Shown here piece by piece: positions 33,755 to 42,417 of a DNA stretch of 64,000 nucleotides; positions within the stretch are counted from its first letter, which is position 1; each line of letters opens with the position of its first letter. A program made the translations under genes and the position numbers. The notes under the pieces were generated by a model. The model was given only the letters and a program-made list of their open reading frames with translations, ran no database searches and had not been told where the DNA came from. The stretch is taken from NCBI GenBank assembly GCA_963827725.1, contig CAWHBM010000001.1, forward strand, positions 1,736,001 through 1,800,000. Direction: 5' to 3'. This DNA is from VAXT01 sp963827725. Lineage in GTDB: Bacteria > Actinomycetota > Thermoleophilia > Gaiellales > Gaiellaceae.

Positions 33755-34399
33755 GTGGCCGAAGACGCCTCATCCGACGGGAAGACCGAGATCACCTGCC
33801 TGATCGTGGACGACCACGAAGTCGTCCGTGAGGGGCTGCGACTCTCGCTCTCGCGCGCACCGCACATCCGCGTGATCGGCGAAGCATCCGACGGCGCCAG
33901 CGCGGTCGCGCTGGCCGAACGGCGGAAGCCGGACATCGTGATCATGGACGTGCGGATGCCGGGGATGGACGGGCTCGAGGCGACGAAGCTCCTGACGGAG
34001 AAGGTCCCCCAGACGGCCGTCCTCATCTTCACGGCGTTCAGCGAGCGCAGCCTGCTCGGCCGCGGCCTAGAGTCCGGCGCGAAGGGATACATCCTCAAAG
34101 AGGCGCCGCACCAGACTTTGCTGCGCGCGATCGAGAAGGTCGTCGCGGGCGAGGGATACGTCGATCCGGCGCTGATGCCGGCCTTCCTGCCCGGCAAGGG
34201 CGAGGACATGCTGACCACACGCGAGCGGGAGATTCTCCAGTTGCTCGCCGACGGCATGTCCAACGCGGACGTGGCCGCGAAGCTCTTCATCAGCCAGGAG
34301 ACCGTGAAGAGCCACGTGCGCCACATCCTCACCAAGCTCGAGGCGGACACGCGGACGCACGCGGTGGCGATTGCGCTTCGCGAAGCGGTCATCGACTAG
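33755..34399 (+). CDS. NarL/LuxR-family response regulator
   Basis: Receiver domain (CLIVDDHEVVREGL; phospho-Asp in IVIMDVRMPGMDG; Lys in GYILKEA) then a LuxR HTH with LTTREREILQLLADGMSNADVAAKLFISQETVKSHVRHILTKLE. TACAAT lies nine bases before GTG 33755; another GTG is six bases upstream. Its 3' end overlaps the adjacent kinase by 29 bases. Confidence 0.95.
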   Translation: MAEDASSDGKTEITCLIVDDHEVVREGLRLSLSRAPHIRVIGEASDGASAVALAERRKPDIVIMDVRMPGMDGLEATKLLTEKVPQTAVLIFTAFSERSLLGRGLESGAKGYILKEAPHQTLLRAIEKVVAGEGYVDPALMPAFLPGKGEDMLTTREREILQLLADGMSNADVAAKLFISQETVKSHVRHILTKLEADTRTHAVAIALREAVID

Positions 34400-35237
34400 A
34401 GCCGGGCTGCTGCTCGTCGCGGTGGTCGTCGCCGGGGCGGCCGTCGGCGTCCTCGGGCTTACGTTCGACACCCTGTTCCTCGCGCTCGTCGGATTGCTCT
34501 TCGCTGTCACGGCCGGCGGAGCTCTGGCTGCATCACTCCTCGTCAGCGAACGCCAGCACGACGAGCGAGTGGGAGAGGAGATCGAGCGCCTCTCTGCGGA
34601 GCACGCACGTCTTTCCGACCAGCTGATCACGGCGGAGCAGGAGGAGCGCCGCCGGCTCGCCCTGTTCCTGCACGACGGGCCTGTCCAGTCGATGTCCGGG
34701 ATCGCACTTATGCTCGACGCGGTCATCGCCGCGGTCGAAGAGGGGCGGACGGAGGAGGCGGCGCGCATCCTGAGCCCTGCCCTCGAGAAGCAGCGCGACA
34801 CGATCCGCTCGCTACGTGACCTCTCCTTCGAGCTCGAGCCGGTGGTTCTTCGGGATCAAGGCTTCGAGCCCGCGGTCCGAGCGCTTGCCGACCAGCTCGG
34901 CTTGTCCAACCGCATTCGGATCGAGCTCGCGGTCGAGGCAGCGGAGACGCTCTCCGAGCATGCGCAGGTCGCTATCTTTCAGATCATCCGCGAGGCGCTT
35001 CACCACGCTATTCGGCGAGGCCCTCCGACCCGAGTGTCTGTACGGATCGCCGAAGCTGCCGGTGGAGGCGTCGAAGCCGTAATCTCGGACGACGCCCCTG
35101 GCGAGCGGCGCCGGGCGAGCTTCGACGCGATCGCCGAGCGGGCGCGCTCGCTGAGCGGACGCATGACCGTTGATCCCGGGCCCGACGGCGGCACCACCGT
35201 CCGCATCGTCTTCCCGTCGTATCGAGTCCGAAGATAG
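34371..35237 (+). CDS. NarX/LiaS-type histidine kinase
   Basis: 288 residues. Two N-terminal hydrophobic helices (GLLLVAVVVAGAAVGVLGL, LFLALVGLLFAVTAGGALAAS), a HisKA_3 domain with ITAEQEERRRLALFLHDGPVQ (phospho-His in LHDG), and a HATPase with QIIREALHHAIRRG. The G boxes are weak: SDDAPG in place of a clean DNGxG, so ATP binding may be altered. Partner of the preceding regulator. Confidence 0.85.
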   Translation: MRFAKRSSTRAGLLLVAVVVAGAAVGVLGLTFDTLFLALVGLLFAVTAGGALAASLLVSERQHDERVGEEIERLSAEHARLSDQLITAEQEERRRLALFLHDGPVQSMSGIALMLDAVIAAVEEGRTEEAARILSPALEKQRDTIRSLRDLSFELEPVVLRDQGFEPAVRALADQLGLSNRIRIELAVEAAETLSEHAQVAIFQIIREALHHAIRRGPPTRVSVRIAEAAGGGVEAVISDDAPGERRRASFDAIAERARSLSGRMTVDPGPDGGTTVRIVFPSYRVRR

Positions 35238-35250
35238 ACTCGCCGCGCTC

Positions 35251-35451
35251 ATGGCAGCAGAGCAGACGCACTGCCTCTTCGTCTCGAAGCCGACCGGCTA
35301 CGAGCTTCTCGATCGCACGGGTGAGCCACCTTCGGTTGGCAGCATCGTCGAGCTGGAGGGCCAGGGGCGCTGGATCGTGAACCGCGTCAGCGCTTCGCCG
35401 CTGCCCCAGGACCGGCGGCCCTGCGCCTACCTGCTGCCGACGCCTAGCTGA
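35251..35451 (+). CDS. Small conserved-type protein
   Basis: 66 residues, no signal peptide. Contains THCLFVSKPTGYELLDRTGEPPSVGSIVEL and a final WIVNRVSASPLPQDRRPCAYLLP, a small beta-rich fold. TAGACT lies ten bases before the ATG. The stop overlaps the convergent FAD gene. Family not recognised. Confidence 0.65.
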   Translation: MAAEQTHCLFVSKPTGYELLDRTGEPPSVGSIVELEGQGRWIVNRVSASPLPQDRRPCAYLLPTPS

Positions 35452-36478
35452 GCGCCGTCTCGGCGGCTATTCGTCCGAAGACGACGGCTGCCGCGAGCCC
35501 ACTCGAGTAACCGCCCGTCGAGATCCCGCCGACGTCCGCTCCCGCCGCGTAGAGCCCCTCGGCGCCGACGACGCGAGCGTGCTCGTCCACCTGTATGCCG
35601 CCCAGCGTCTGGGTGACACTCGCCTGGACGAGCACCGAGGTGAAAGGCGGTTCTTCTCGGACGACTGCGCCGGCCTTCCGTGCGGCTTCGATCATCTCGG
35701 CGACGGTCCGCTCACGAACCCGCTCCCCGAGATTTTCCTCGTGAACGCGGTACCAGGCGCGGCCGCCGGGCCAGGTCGCGATTACCTGGACGAGGTGGGT
35801 CTCGGACCAGCCAGGGTCGCCGTCGAAGCTTTGCGAGCCGTCCTCGGAGACGACGTCCGCGAAGCGTCCGTACAGCTGCGCGAGGCGTACATAGTCGCGC
35901 TCGTCGATCTCGATGCCTGCGGGCATTGCGCGCCCGTAGAACTCATCGAGGTTGCCCGCGGTGCCGCCGCCTCGGGCACGCGCAAGGTCGAGCCCGTCGC
36001 CCGCGCTCCAGCGGTTCGCTCGCAGAAGCAGTCCGCGCTCCCTGGCCAGCCGCCCCGGGAATCCTCCTGTGCACAGGATGAGCGCCTCTTGTTCCAGGGA
36101 CTGTCCCTGCCACGAGAGGCGCACCGAATCGGCACCGATGCCCCGCACGAGGGTTTCCGTCAGGCCCCGGGTGTCAAAGCGCTTCCCGATCGTCCGCGGG
36201 TTGCCCGTATCACGCTCGAGGATCGGCGCACCGAGCTCCTCGAGCCATTCCAGCGCCTCGTCCAGACGCTCGACGATCACTCGCTGCAGCGCCGGGTCGC
36301 CGCCTGGGCACTCTGCTTGGAAGTCCTCGAGCGACCGGTAGCGCCAGATGACGCCGCTGGAGAGAAGCATCGACCCTCCCGGGCGGTCGCCCTTCTCGAG
36401 GACGACCGGCTTCGCGCCGAGCTCATGGGCGCGCGCAGCGGCGGCCAGGCCGGCCATGCCCGCTCCGACGATCGTCAG
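35444..36478 (-). CDS. FAD-dependent dehydrogenase (fumarate-reductase/KSTD-like), CTG start
   Basis: 344 residues. The FAD-binding Rossmann start TIVGAGMAGLAAAARAHELGA is encoded directly after a CTG at 36478, and nothing else can initiate it without losing the GxGxxG motif. Other FAD blocks are VLEKGDRPGGSMLLSSG, ILCTGGF and the C-terminal GLYAAGADVGGISTGGYSSGLAAA. Shorter than typical flavoprotein subunits (450 or more). Substrate unknown. Only five bases after the VOC protein stop, so cotranscribed with it. Confidence 0.85.
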   Translation of the reverse strand: MTIVGAGMAGLAAAARAHELGAKPVVLEKGDRPGGSMLLSSGVIWRYRSLEDFQAECPGGDPALQRVIVERLDEALEWLEELGAPILERDTGNPRTIGKRFDTRGLTETLVRGIGADSVRLSWQGQSLEQEALILCTGGFPGRLARERGLLLRANRWSAGDGLDLARARGGGTAGNLDEFYGRAMPAGIEIDERDYVRLAQLYGRFADVVSEDGSQSFDGDPGWSETHLVQVIATWPGGRAWYRVHEENLGERVRERTVAEMIEAARKAGAVVREEPPFTSVLVQASVTQTLGGIQVDEHARVVGAEGLYAAGADVGGISTGGYSSGLAAAVVFGRIAAETALS

Positions 36479-36483
36479 GTCGG

Positions 36484-37164
36484 CTATTTGAGCGCGAACG
36501 TCGGCTTCTGCTCGACGTACTCGATCTTCACGCGCTCGGGGCCCCAGACGAAGATCGCGTAGGTGTTCGGGGCGTCGACCACGTCGGCCACGTCGAGCCC
36601 GGCCTGCTCGGCCTCCTGCAGGGTTTCGTCCGCCGAATCGACGAGCACGGCGAGATGGTTGAGCAGCGGACGCTCCGGCTCGCCGGGGTCTCCGTCGTGG
36701 AACTCGACGAAGGCGCCGCCGACCTCGACTCGCTCGTCACCATCGAGGGCGAATCCGAACTGCTCCCACTGCCGCGCCGTCTCTGCGGGGCTCGCCGAGA
36801 AGAGCGCGACATGGTCGAGGTCGTACTCCACCTCGGTCTCCCCTTCGACGAGGCCGAGGCGAAGGCCCTCGTCAACGTCGAAGTAAGCGGAGCCGTTCTC
36901 GCGGTCGACCTGGATGCCCTCGAGCCCGCCGAGCGCCTCCCCGAGATCGTTGACGCGGAGAGCGATGTGCTTGAGCGCCCCCGCTCCCGCGTGCCCTTCC
37001 ACCGCGAACAGCGTCAGCTTCCCGCGACGCGCGTTCGTCCCGACGAGCGTGAATTTCTCCGTGCGCTCGATCACGTGCATCGAGAGCCGCTCGGTGAGGA
37101 AGTTCGTGAGCGCGTCGCGGTCGGCGACCCAGAGCGCGACATGGTCCAGGGTCTTGGGCCTCAT
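36484..37164 (-). CDS. Double VOC-domain (glyoxalase/dioxygenase-like) protein
   Basis: 226 residues with two tandem vicinal-oxygen-chelate modules: the first opens TLDHVALWVADRDAL, the second DLDHVALFSASPAET. Histidines and C-terminal glutamates (VKIEYVE) could bind a metal. The substrate cannot be read from sequence. Upstream of the FAD gene in one operon. Confidence 0.8.
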   Translation of the reverse strand: MRPKTLDHVALWVADRDALTNFLTERLSMHVIERTEKFTLVGTNARRGKLTLFAVEGHAGAGALKHIALRVNDLGEALGGLEGIQVDRENGSAYFDVDEGLRLGLVEGETEVEYDLDHVALFSASPAETARQWEQFGFALDGDERVEVGGAFVEFHDGDPGEPERPLLNHLAVLVDSADETLQEAEQAGLDVADVVDAPNTYAIFVWGPERVKIEYVEQKPTFALK

Positions 37165-37205
37165 CCCGCTCGCAATCTACCTAGCGGGACAAGGCCCGCG
37201 CAGAC

Positions 37206-37393
37206 CTACTTCTTCCGGTTGACGGCAGCCAGAAGCTGTTGCTTGTTCATCGACGAGCGGCCCTTGATGTTCAGGCGCTTGGCCTGGTTGTAGAGCTGCT
37301 CCTTCGTCTGGCCCTTCGCCCCTGCTTCTTGGCGCTGTCCTTGATGTGCTTGTACTGCCGTTCGCGTTTGTTGCTCCACGCCTTCTGAGGCAT
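37206..37393 (-). pseudogene. Small Rho-N/SAP-like protein, one base missing
   Basis: N-terminal MPQKAWSNKRERQYKHIKD continues in one frame to an early stop, while the conserved C-terminal block TKEQLYNQAKRLNIKGRSSMNKQQLLAAV lies in another. A missing base in the C-run at about 37319-37322 would explain it; the C4 should be C5. Related proteins carry a Rho N-terminal or SAP-like nucleic acid-binding helix pair. Probably a run-length error. Confidence 0.7.
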
Positions 37394-37453
37394 CTGGACC
37401 CCCTCGTTTTGCTTGCCCCCGGAGGGTTTCCCGGGCCTGCGCGGACGAAACCC

Positions 37454-37762
37454 TTAGGTCTCGAGCGGGGGGTTCTGGACGTTGTGCTCGGTCGCGTACT
37501 CGTCGGTGAGCTTGTTGACGACATCGGCGCCGTCGCCGTAGGCGTAGTTGATCTTCACGAACGGCTCCCACTTGTCGGGCAACGCGTCCTCCGGGAAGAT
37601 CGCCTCGACCGGGCACTCCGGTTCGCACGCACCGCAATCTATGCACTCCTCGGGGTCGATGATGAGGATGCGCTCGAACTCGTGGATGCAGTCGACGGGA
37701 CAGACGTCTACGCACGACAGGTCTTTGATGTCGATGCACGGCTCGGCGATGATGTAGGTCAC
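37454..37762 (-). CDS. fdxA: Seven-iron ferredoxin (FdxA-like)
   Basis: 102 residues with the pattern of 3Fe-4S/4Fe-4S ferredoxins: EPCIDIKDLSCVDVCPVDCIH for one cluster and CIDCGACEPECPVEAIF for the other. Electron carrier. Start ATG 37762. Confidence 0.92.
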   Translation of the reverse strand: MTYIIAEPCIDIKDLSCVDVCPVDCIHEFERILIIDPEECIDCGACEPECPVEAIFPEDALPDKWEPFVKINYAYGDGADVVNKLTDEYATEHNVQNPPLET

Positions 37763-37771
37763 GGGAGCGGG

Positions 37772-38086
37772 TCAGTCTATCGACGCAAGGAGACCGTCGA
37801 TCAGCTCCGGCGCGCGCTCGTCGAGCGCGGATTTCGCGACCACCTGGTCGAATCCCGCCTCGTTCGCCCGGCGCAGCCCCGAGGTGTCCTTGTGGTTCGT
37901 GAAGCCGAGGATCGGTACGTCGGGATAGAACTCGGCAACGTCGTACGGGTCGATCCTGGCCACGTCCGCGATGACGAGATCCGGGGCGTCGACGCTGTCG
38001 GTCGTCACGAGGCGATGACCGGGGAGCCAGGCTTCCAGCTTGCCCCGAATGAAGAGATCCACCCCCGCAAGGAGGATCGTGGCCAC
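37772..38086 (-). CDS. Receiver-like protein lacking the acidic pocket
   Basis: About 104 residues with the beta-alpha order of a response-regulator receiver. Possible phospho-Asp is in DLVIADVARID and Lys in QVVAKSAL, but the paired N-terminal acidic residues are replaced (LLAGVDLF). No output domain. Start set at GTG 38086, nine bases after TACCCT. Could be a pseudo-receiver protein-interaction module. Confidence 0.6.
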   Translation of the reverse strand: MATILLAGVDLFIRGKLEAWLPGHRLVTTDSVDAPDLVIADVARIDPYDVAEFYPDVPILGFTNHKDTSGLRRANEAGFDQVVAKSALDERAPELIDGLLASID

Positions 38087-38125
38087 GACGGCCTGAGGGT
38101 AGCACTCTGTTAGCGTCGGAACCAC

Positions 38126-38440
38126 ATGGCAGGCGCGAAATTCGTCTCAGTCGCTCGGGTCGAGGACGTCCCCGCCGGCACGGTTGCGTGCGTGGAGGCA
38201 GAGGGCGAGGAGATCTCGCTCGCCAACGTCGACGGGCGGTTCTACGCGCTTCAGAAAGCGTGCCTCCACCTGGAGGGGCCGACCTGCGAGGGCCGGATCG
38301 AGCGCGAGCGCTATCTCACGTGCCCCTGGCACGGCTGGCGCTACGACGTCGAGACAGGCAAGAACGACTTCGACCTGGCGATCGAGACCCGCACGTTCGA
38401 GGTCAGGGTCGAGAACGGCGAGGTCCAGGTCGGAATCTGA
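38126..38440 (+). CDS. Rieske-type [2Fe-2S] ferredoxin
   Basis: 104 residues, one Rieske domain: the two iron-binding boxes are CLHLEG (Cys-x-His) and CPWHGW (Cys-x2-His). Such single-domain proteins pass electrons to oxygenases or act in nitrite-reductase-like small subunits. Start ATG 38126. Confidence 0.9.
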   Translation: MAGAKFVSVARVEDVPAGTVACVEAEGEEISLANVDGRFYALQKACLHLEGPTCEGRIERERYLTCPWHGWRYDVETGKNDFDLAIETRTFEVRVENGEVQVGI

Positions 38441-38753
38441 TCTCGCCCGCGGGCTCGACCTCGCCCGCGCAGGCGAGTACTTCGCCGCGCACGAGGCGCT
38501 CGAGGACGCATGGCGAGCCGCCGACCCGGCCGAGAAGGACTTCTTCCAGGGGCTCGTGCACGTCGTCGTCGCCTGGTACCAGGCCGGCCGCGGCAACAAG
38601 GTGGGCTGCGAACGCCAGCTCGAGAAGGCGGCGCGGCGCCTCACGCCGTTCTCCCCGCAACACCGTGGCGTCGACGTGGCCGCGCTCCTGGGCCAGGTCG
38701 AGGCGGCGCAGGCGCTCGGCTCGCTCGAGCTCCGCCCGCTAGAGATCCCCTAG
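38439..38753 (+). CDS. DUF309 family protein, start uncertain
   Basis: About 104 residues with the DUF309 core RAGEYFAAHEALEDAWR, FFQGLVHVVVAWYQ and a final helix. Metal-binding-like His/Glu residues (HEALEDAW, QGLVH) are kept. No ordinary start codon precedes the conserved block in frame; translation may depend on the overlapping Rieske gene or use a rare codon. Convergent with ccdA, their ends overlapping by 15 bases. Confidence 0.7.
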   Translation, partial: DLARGLDLARAGEYFAAHEALEDAWRAADPAEKDFFQGLVHVVVAWYQAGRGNKVGCERQLEKAARRLTPFSPQHRGVDVAALLGQVEAAQALGSLELRPLEIP

Positions 38754-39447
38754 CCCGACGTCGTTCAGCAGGCGGTTGAGGAAGACGCGGAGCCACCAAT
38801 CCCGGTGGAAGAAGAGGAGCAGGCCGAGGGCGACGAGCATCGCCCCGCCCGCTACCCGGATCACGACGTAGTGGTTCCGGAGCCAGCGGAAGGTGCCCAT
38901 CGCCTGGGTGAAAGCGACCGCAGCGAGCAGGAAGGCGAGCCCGAGGCCCGGCGGAGTACGCGGTGAGCAGCACCATGCCCTTCAGCACCGAGCCCGTGCC
39001 GGCCACGACGAGGATCGACGCGAGGACCGTTCCGATGCACGGCGCGGCGCAGACGGCAAACGCTCCCCCGAGCAGCACGCTCGATCCGCGGCGGCGGGCG
39101 CCGGTGAGCAGCCCCGGGGCGAGCATTCTCTCTGTCCAGGGAAGCACGCCCATGAACGTGAGCCCCATGACGACGAGCACGAAGCCCGCCAGCTCGGCCT
39201 GGTTGTCGGCCGGAAGCACGCTCCCGATCGCCGCGGCGCCCGCACCGAGGAGCACGAAGACGACCGTGAACCCTGCGATGAAAGGAAGGCTCGCGAATGC
39301 GACGCGCCGTGCTGCACCGGGCTGCCCGAGCCGGTCGGCTTCGATCGCAGAGACGGCCGACAGGTAACCAGGCACGAGCGGCAGTACGCACGGCGTGATC
39401 ACAGAGATGAACCCTGCGAGGAACGCGACTGGGATTTTCCCCAGCAT
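38739..39447 (-). pseudogene. ccdA: CcdA/DsbD-type thiol transporter, interrupted by a one-base insertion
   Basis: CcdA carries reducing equivalents across the membrane for cytochrome c maturation. Six-helix DsbD family (VAFLAGFISVITPCVLPLVPGYL with the first redox Cys, and GAFAVCAAPCIGTVLASI with the second). After LLTAYSAG the frame changes. Removing one base from the CCC near 38947-38949 restores GLGLAFLLAAVAFTQAMG and the rest to the TAG at 38739. ATG start 39447. Start codon is two bases from the ccmH stop. Confidence 0.85.
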
Positions 39448-39448
39448 G

Positions 39449-40118
39449 CTAGCTCTCGTCGAAGCGGGCGAGCTCCTGGTCGATGCGCCGCTCGACAGCG
39501 GGATCGAGGCGTGCGACGGGCTGCGCGGGCTCGCGCACCCGGCTCCAGCGCCAGGCAAGCGCCGCGAGCATGAGCGCTCCGCCCAGCACACCCACGATCG
39601 GGAGCAGCCAAGCCAGCAGGTTGAAGCCCTCCTTCGGCGGGGCGGCGAGGATCCAAGGCCCGTAGTCGGCGACTAGCTTGTCCTTGATCTCGTCCTTCGA
39701 GTCGCCGGCCGCGATTCGCTGCGGAGATGAACGTCCTGACCTGCCGAGCCGCCCCCGAGCTCGACTGGTCGAGGGTCGTGTTGCATGCCGGGCACATCAC
39801 CTCGCCCTCGAGGTCGGCGAGCGTTGGTCGCGGGCCCTCCGCCGTCTTCGACGGCATGACCAGTAGGTGACCGAGGTAGCGCTCGGCAACCTTCTCCTTG
39901 ATCTCGCTCTTCTTGTCTCCGGCAGCGATCAGAGACTGGATGTAGCTGATGGCCTCGGGCGTATAGGAAACCGCACTTGCGTCAGCGAGCGTCGTGTCGC
40001 AGTCGGTGCAGTAGAGCTCTTGCTGGATCTCGAGGGAGGTGGGTTGCTCCTCGCTCGCGATTGCTGCGGGGGCCGCGAAGAGCACGAGGACGGCGAGTGC
40101 TCCAACGAGCAGCCTCAC
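39449..40118 (-). pseudogene. Double CcmH/CycL-domain protein, interrupted by a one-base insertion
   Basis: CcmH reduces apocytochrome c during heme attachment through a Cys-x2-Cys. Here two such domains follow the signal peptide: the first with YCTDCDTTL, the second with MCPACNTTLDQSSSGAARQVRTFIS. After ATC TCC the frame breaks near 39723. Dropping one base gives QRIAAGDSKDEIKDKLV, then a transmembrane helix (LLAWLLPIVGVLGGALMLAAL) and a cytoplasmic tail. Coupled by GTGA overlap to the TlpA-like gene. Confidence 0.8.
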
Positions 40119-40657
40119 GCCGAGAGCGCCTCCCGGATCGCGCTCTCGAGCTCCTCGGCGCGAGCCTCGCCGAAGATGTAGCCGGTGACGCGCCCGGAGG
40201 GCGAAACGACGTACGTGCGCGGAATCGGCAGCCCGCCATAGGCCTTCAGCACCTCGCTGCTCGGGTCGCGAACGTTCGGGTAGGTGACGTCGTAGCGGTC
40301 GAGGAACTCGCGCGCGTCGCCGGAGAAGTCAGCGGTGTCGACACCGACGAACTCGACGCGGTCGCGATAACGCTCGTAAGCGTCCTGGAAGCGCGGCGCC
40401 TCGGTCTTGCACGGGTCGCACCACGCAGCCCAGAAGTTGATGACGACCACCTTCCCGCGCAGCGACGAAAGCTGGAGGGAGCCTTCCCCGTTCAGGCGCT
40501 CGAGCGTGAAGTCTTTGGCCATCGTCGGCTGCCCACGCGTGAACGACTTCGCAACGCTGTCGTCTTCGTTCTGGACGACCTTCCAGATGAGAAGCCCGAG
40601 CAGAGCCGCGACGAGCGCGAGGGCGCCGACCTGACCTGCGAGCTTGAGCCGGGACAT
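40115..40657 (-). CDS. TlpA/ResA-type thiol-disulfide oxidoreductase
   Basis: 180 residues. N-terminal anchor helix (LAGQVGALALVAALLGLLIW) and an extracytoplasmic thioredoxin fold with WAAWCDPCK as the redox Cys-x2-Cys and the cis-Pro loop PRTYVV. Acts with CcdA and CcmH to keep cytochrome c thiols reduced. Start overlaps the L,D-transpeptidase stop (TGATG). Confidence 0.9.
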   Translation of the reverse strand: MSRLKLAGQVGALALVAALLGLLIWKVVQNEDDSVAKSFTRGQPTMAKDFTLERLNGEGSLQLSSLRGKVVVINFWAAWCDPCKTEAPRFQDAYERYRDRVEFVGVDTADFSGDAREFLDRYDVTYPNVRDPSSEVLKAYGGLPIPRTYVVSPSGRVTGYIFGEARAEELESAIREALSA

Positions 40658-41692
40658 CAGGCCGCGACGATGAACACCGTCGTCCCGATGTCGACGGTGT
40701 TGAACAGCCACTCGACCTCCGGGATGTACATCCGGATGCACCCGTGCGAGACGGAGTAGCCGATCGAGGCGGGATTCGGAGTCCCGTGGATGCCGACCCC
40801 GGGGGCCGAGATGCCCATCCAGCGCGTGCCGAGCGGGTTGTTCGGGCCCGGCGGGATCGGTTTCTTGCCTCTCGCCCAGCGCGAGTTCGGCGGATACCAC
40901 CAGGGGTTGCGCCACTTGACCACGATCCGGAAGCGCCCGAGCGGAGTCGGATAGAGGGACTCGCCCGTAGCGACGCGGAAGTGCCGGCGCACGCGGCCGT
41001 AGTTGTAGAGGAGCAGGCGATTCGAGCCGCGGCGGATCACGATCACCGAGCGATAGGCGCTGCGGAGGACGCTCGCGCGCGGAGAGGCGTACTTGATCCG
41101 AACGGCCACGCGGCTCGTCGAGCGCAGGCGCGCGGCGAGCGCCTGCGTGAGCAAGGGCCGGTTGACGGTCAGGCCGGGGCGATCGGGGACGACGACCGGC
41201 TTGAGTCGCCGCAGGAAGACCTGGGCGTCGGCGGGGCGCCTGTTGAAGCGGCGGGAAACCGTGAGGACGTAGGCCCGGAGGACGTCGCCGTCGACGAGAA
41301 CCGGGAGCGTCAGCGCCGTCCCCGGCGGGGAGTTCCTCGCACGTTCGATCACCTCGTCGACGTGCGCCCTTGCCCCGAGAGCATCAGGCAATGGCGCGAG
41401 CCGGCGGCGGCGGTCGAGGATGACCGGCAGCGGCGCATCGAAGCGCTCGCGGACGACCAGTGGCGGCCTCCTCGGGCGTCAGCCCGCCAACCGGGATGCC
41501 GGAGATCCTCACGCCAGGCGGGATCAGCGACGGCGGGGGCGTGGTCGTCGTCCCCCCGGTTGTCGTCGTCGCAGTGGAGCCGGTCGTCAGGATGCCGGCC
41601 GCGTTCACACCGCCGGCCAGAACGACAGACGCCAATGCGCCTGCCAGAGCGCACAGAAGTCCGCAAATTGCGAAACCGAAGCGTCGTTTCAC
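40657..41692 (-). pseudogene. L,D-transpeptidase, interrupted by a one-base insertion
   Basis: Secreted enzyme that makes 3-3 peptidoglycan cross-links. Signal peptide (FGFAICGLLCALAGALASVVLAGG), a Thr/Pro linker, then a region ending GLTPEEAA. There the frame breaks near 41461; an extra base separates it from LVVRERFDAPLPVIL. The catalytic YkuD domain is intact: GIHGTPNPASIGYSVSHGCIRMYIPE, with the catalytic Cys in SHGCIRM. GTG start 41692 six bases after TACACT. Confidence 0.82.
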
Positions 41693-41709
41693 GCTTGAAG
41701 TGTAGCCCG

Positions 41710-42417
41710 CTACTCCCCAAATACCCGCGGATCGTCGGTGATCACGCCGTCGACGCCGAGGCGGTCGAGTCTCCGGACCGTCGAGCGGTCGTTGACCGTC
41801 CAGCAAAGCATGGCGACGCCGAGCGAGTGGCAGCGCTCGACGGCCGCTCGGGTGACGAGCCGATGGTGGAGCGTCATCGCCGACCGCGTCGGCCTCGCCG
41901 ACGAGTCGAGCCGATGCGAAATGGGAGCGCCAGGCGCAACGCCAGGCGCACCGGGCCGACGATCGGGCACGGCCGTGCGGCGTCCGCGGAACCGGAGCCG
42001 GCTCGGCGGATACGTCCGGCTGCGGGCGAGGCCGGGCTCGATCCGCCGGAGAGCCCGAAGGGGGCCGAGGCCGTTGGTGCTCGCCACCGCTCTCCCGACG
42101 AGGTCGTGCCGGCGCAGGGCCTCGACGAGCTCACGCTCGAACCCCCCACCCTTCACGTCGCACAGGAGCCCCGTCTCCGGGCTGCGCTCTGCGAGGAAGG
42201 CGAAGACCTCCTCGACCGTGACGGGCTCCGCCTCGAGCTCGCGGAGCGAGTGGCCGAGGACGAGCGTGCGGTCGGGCCTGCGCACGTCGAGCTCCACCAT
42301 GTCAACCCCGAGCGCCAGTGCCGCCTCGACCGCGGCGATCGTGTTCGGCGGTGCGAGCGCCCCTGCGCCGCGGTGCCCGATCCGGATGAGCGGGCCGTCT
42401 CCCCGCAGGAGCTTCAT
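41710..42417 (-). CDS. Glycerophosphodiester phosphodiesterase, central segment misframed
   Basis: GDPD hydrolyses glycerophosphodiesters. The start IGHRGAGALAPPNTIAA and VDMVELDVRRPDRTLVLGHS hold the catalytic His residues and metal-binding Glu/Asp; the end is LGVAMLCWTVND. The frame is open at both ends, but about 25-30 residues between about 41880 and 41967 are scrambled. Three single-base insertions (near 41881, 41906 and 41966) shift the frame and together restore it; the correct frame reads IVGPVRLALRLALPFRIGS. So the protein as read would be wrong in the middle. ATG overlaps the previous gene's stop. Confidence 0.82.
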   Translation of the reverse strand: MKLLRGDGPLIRIGHRGAGALAPPNTIAAVEAALALGVDMVELDVRRPDRTLVLGHSLRELEAEPVTVEEVFAFLAERSPETGLLCDVKGGGFERELVEALRRHDLVGRAVASTNGLGPLRALRRIEPGLARSRTYPPSRLRFRGRRTAVPDRRPGAPGVAPGAPISHRLDSSARPTRSAMTLHHRLVTRAAVERCHSLGVAMLCWTVNDRSTVRRLDRLGVDGVITDDPRVFGE

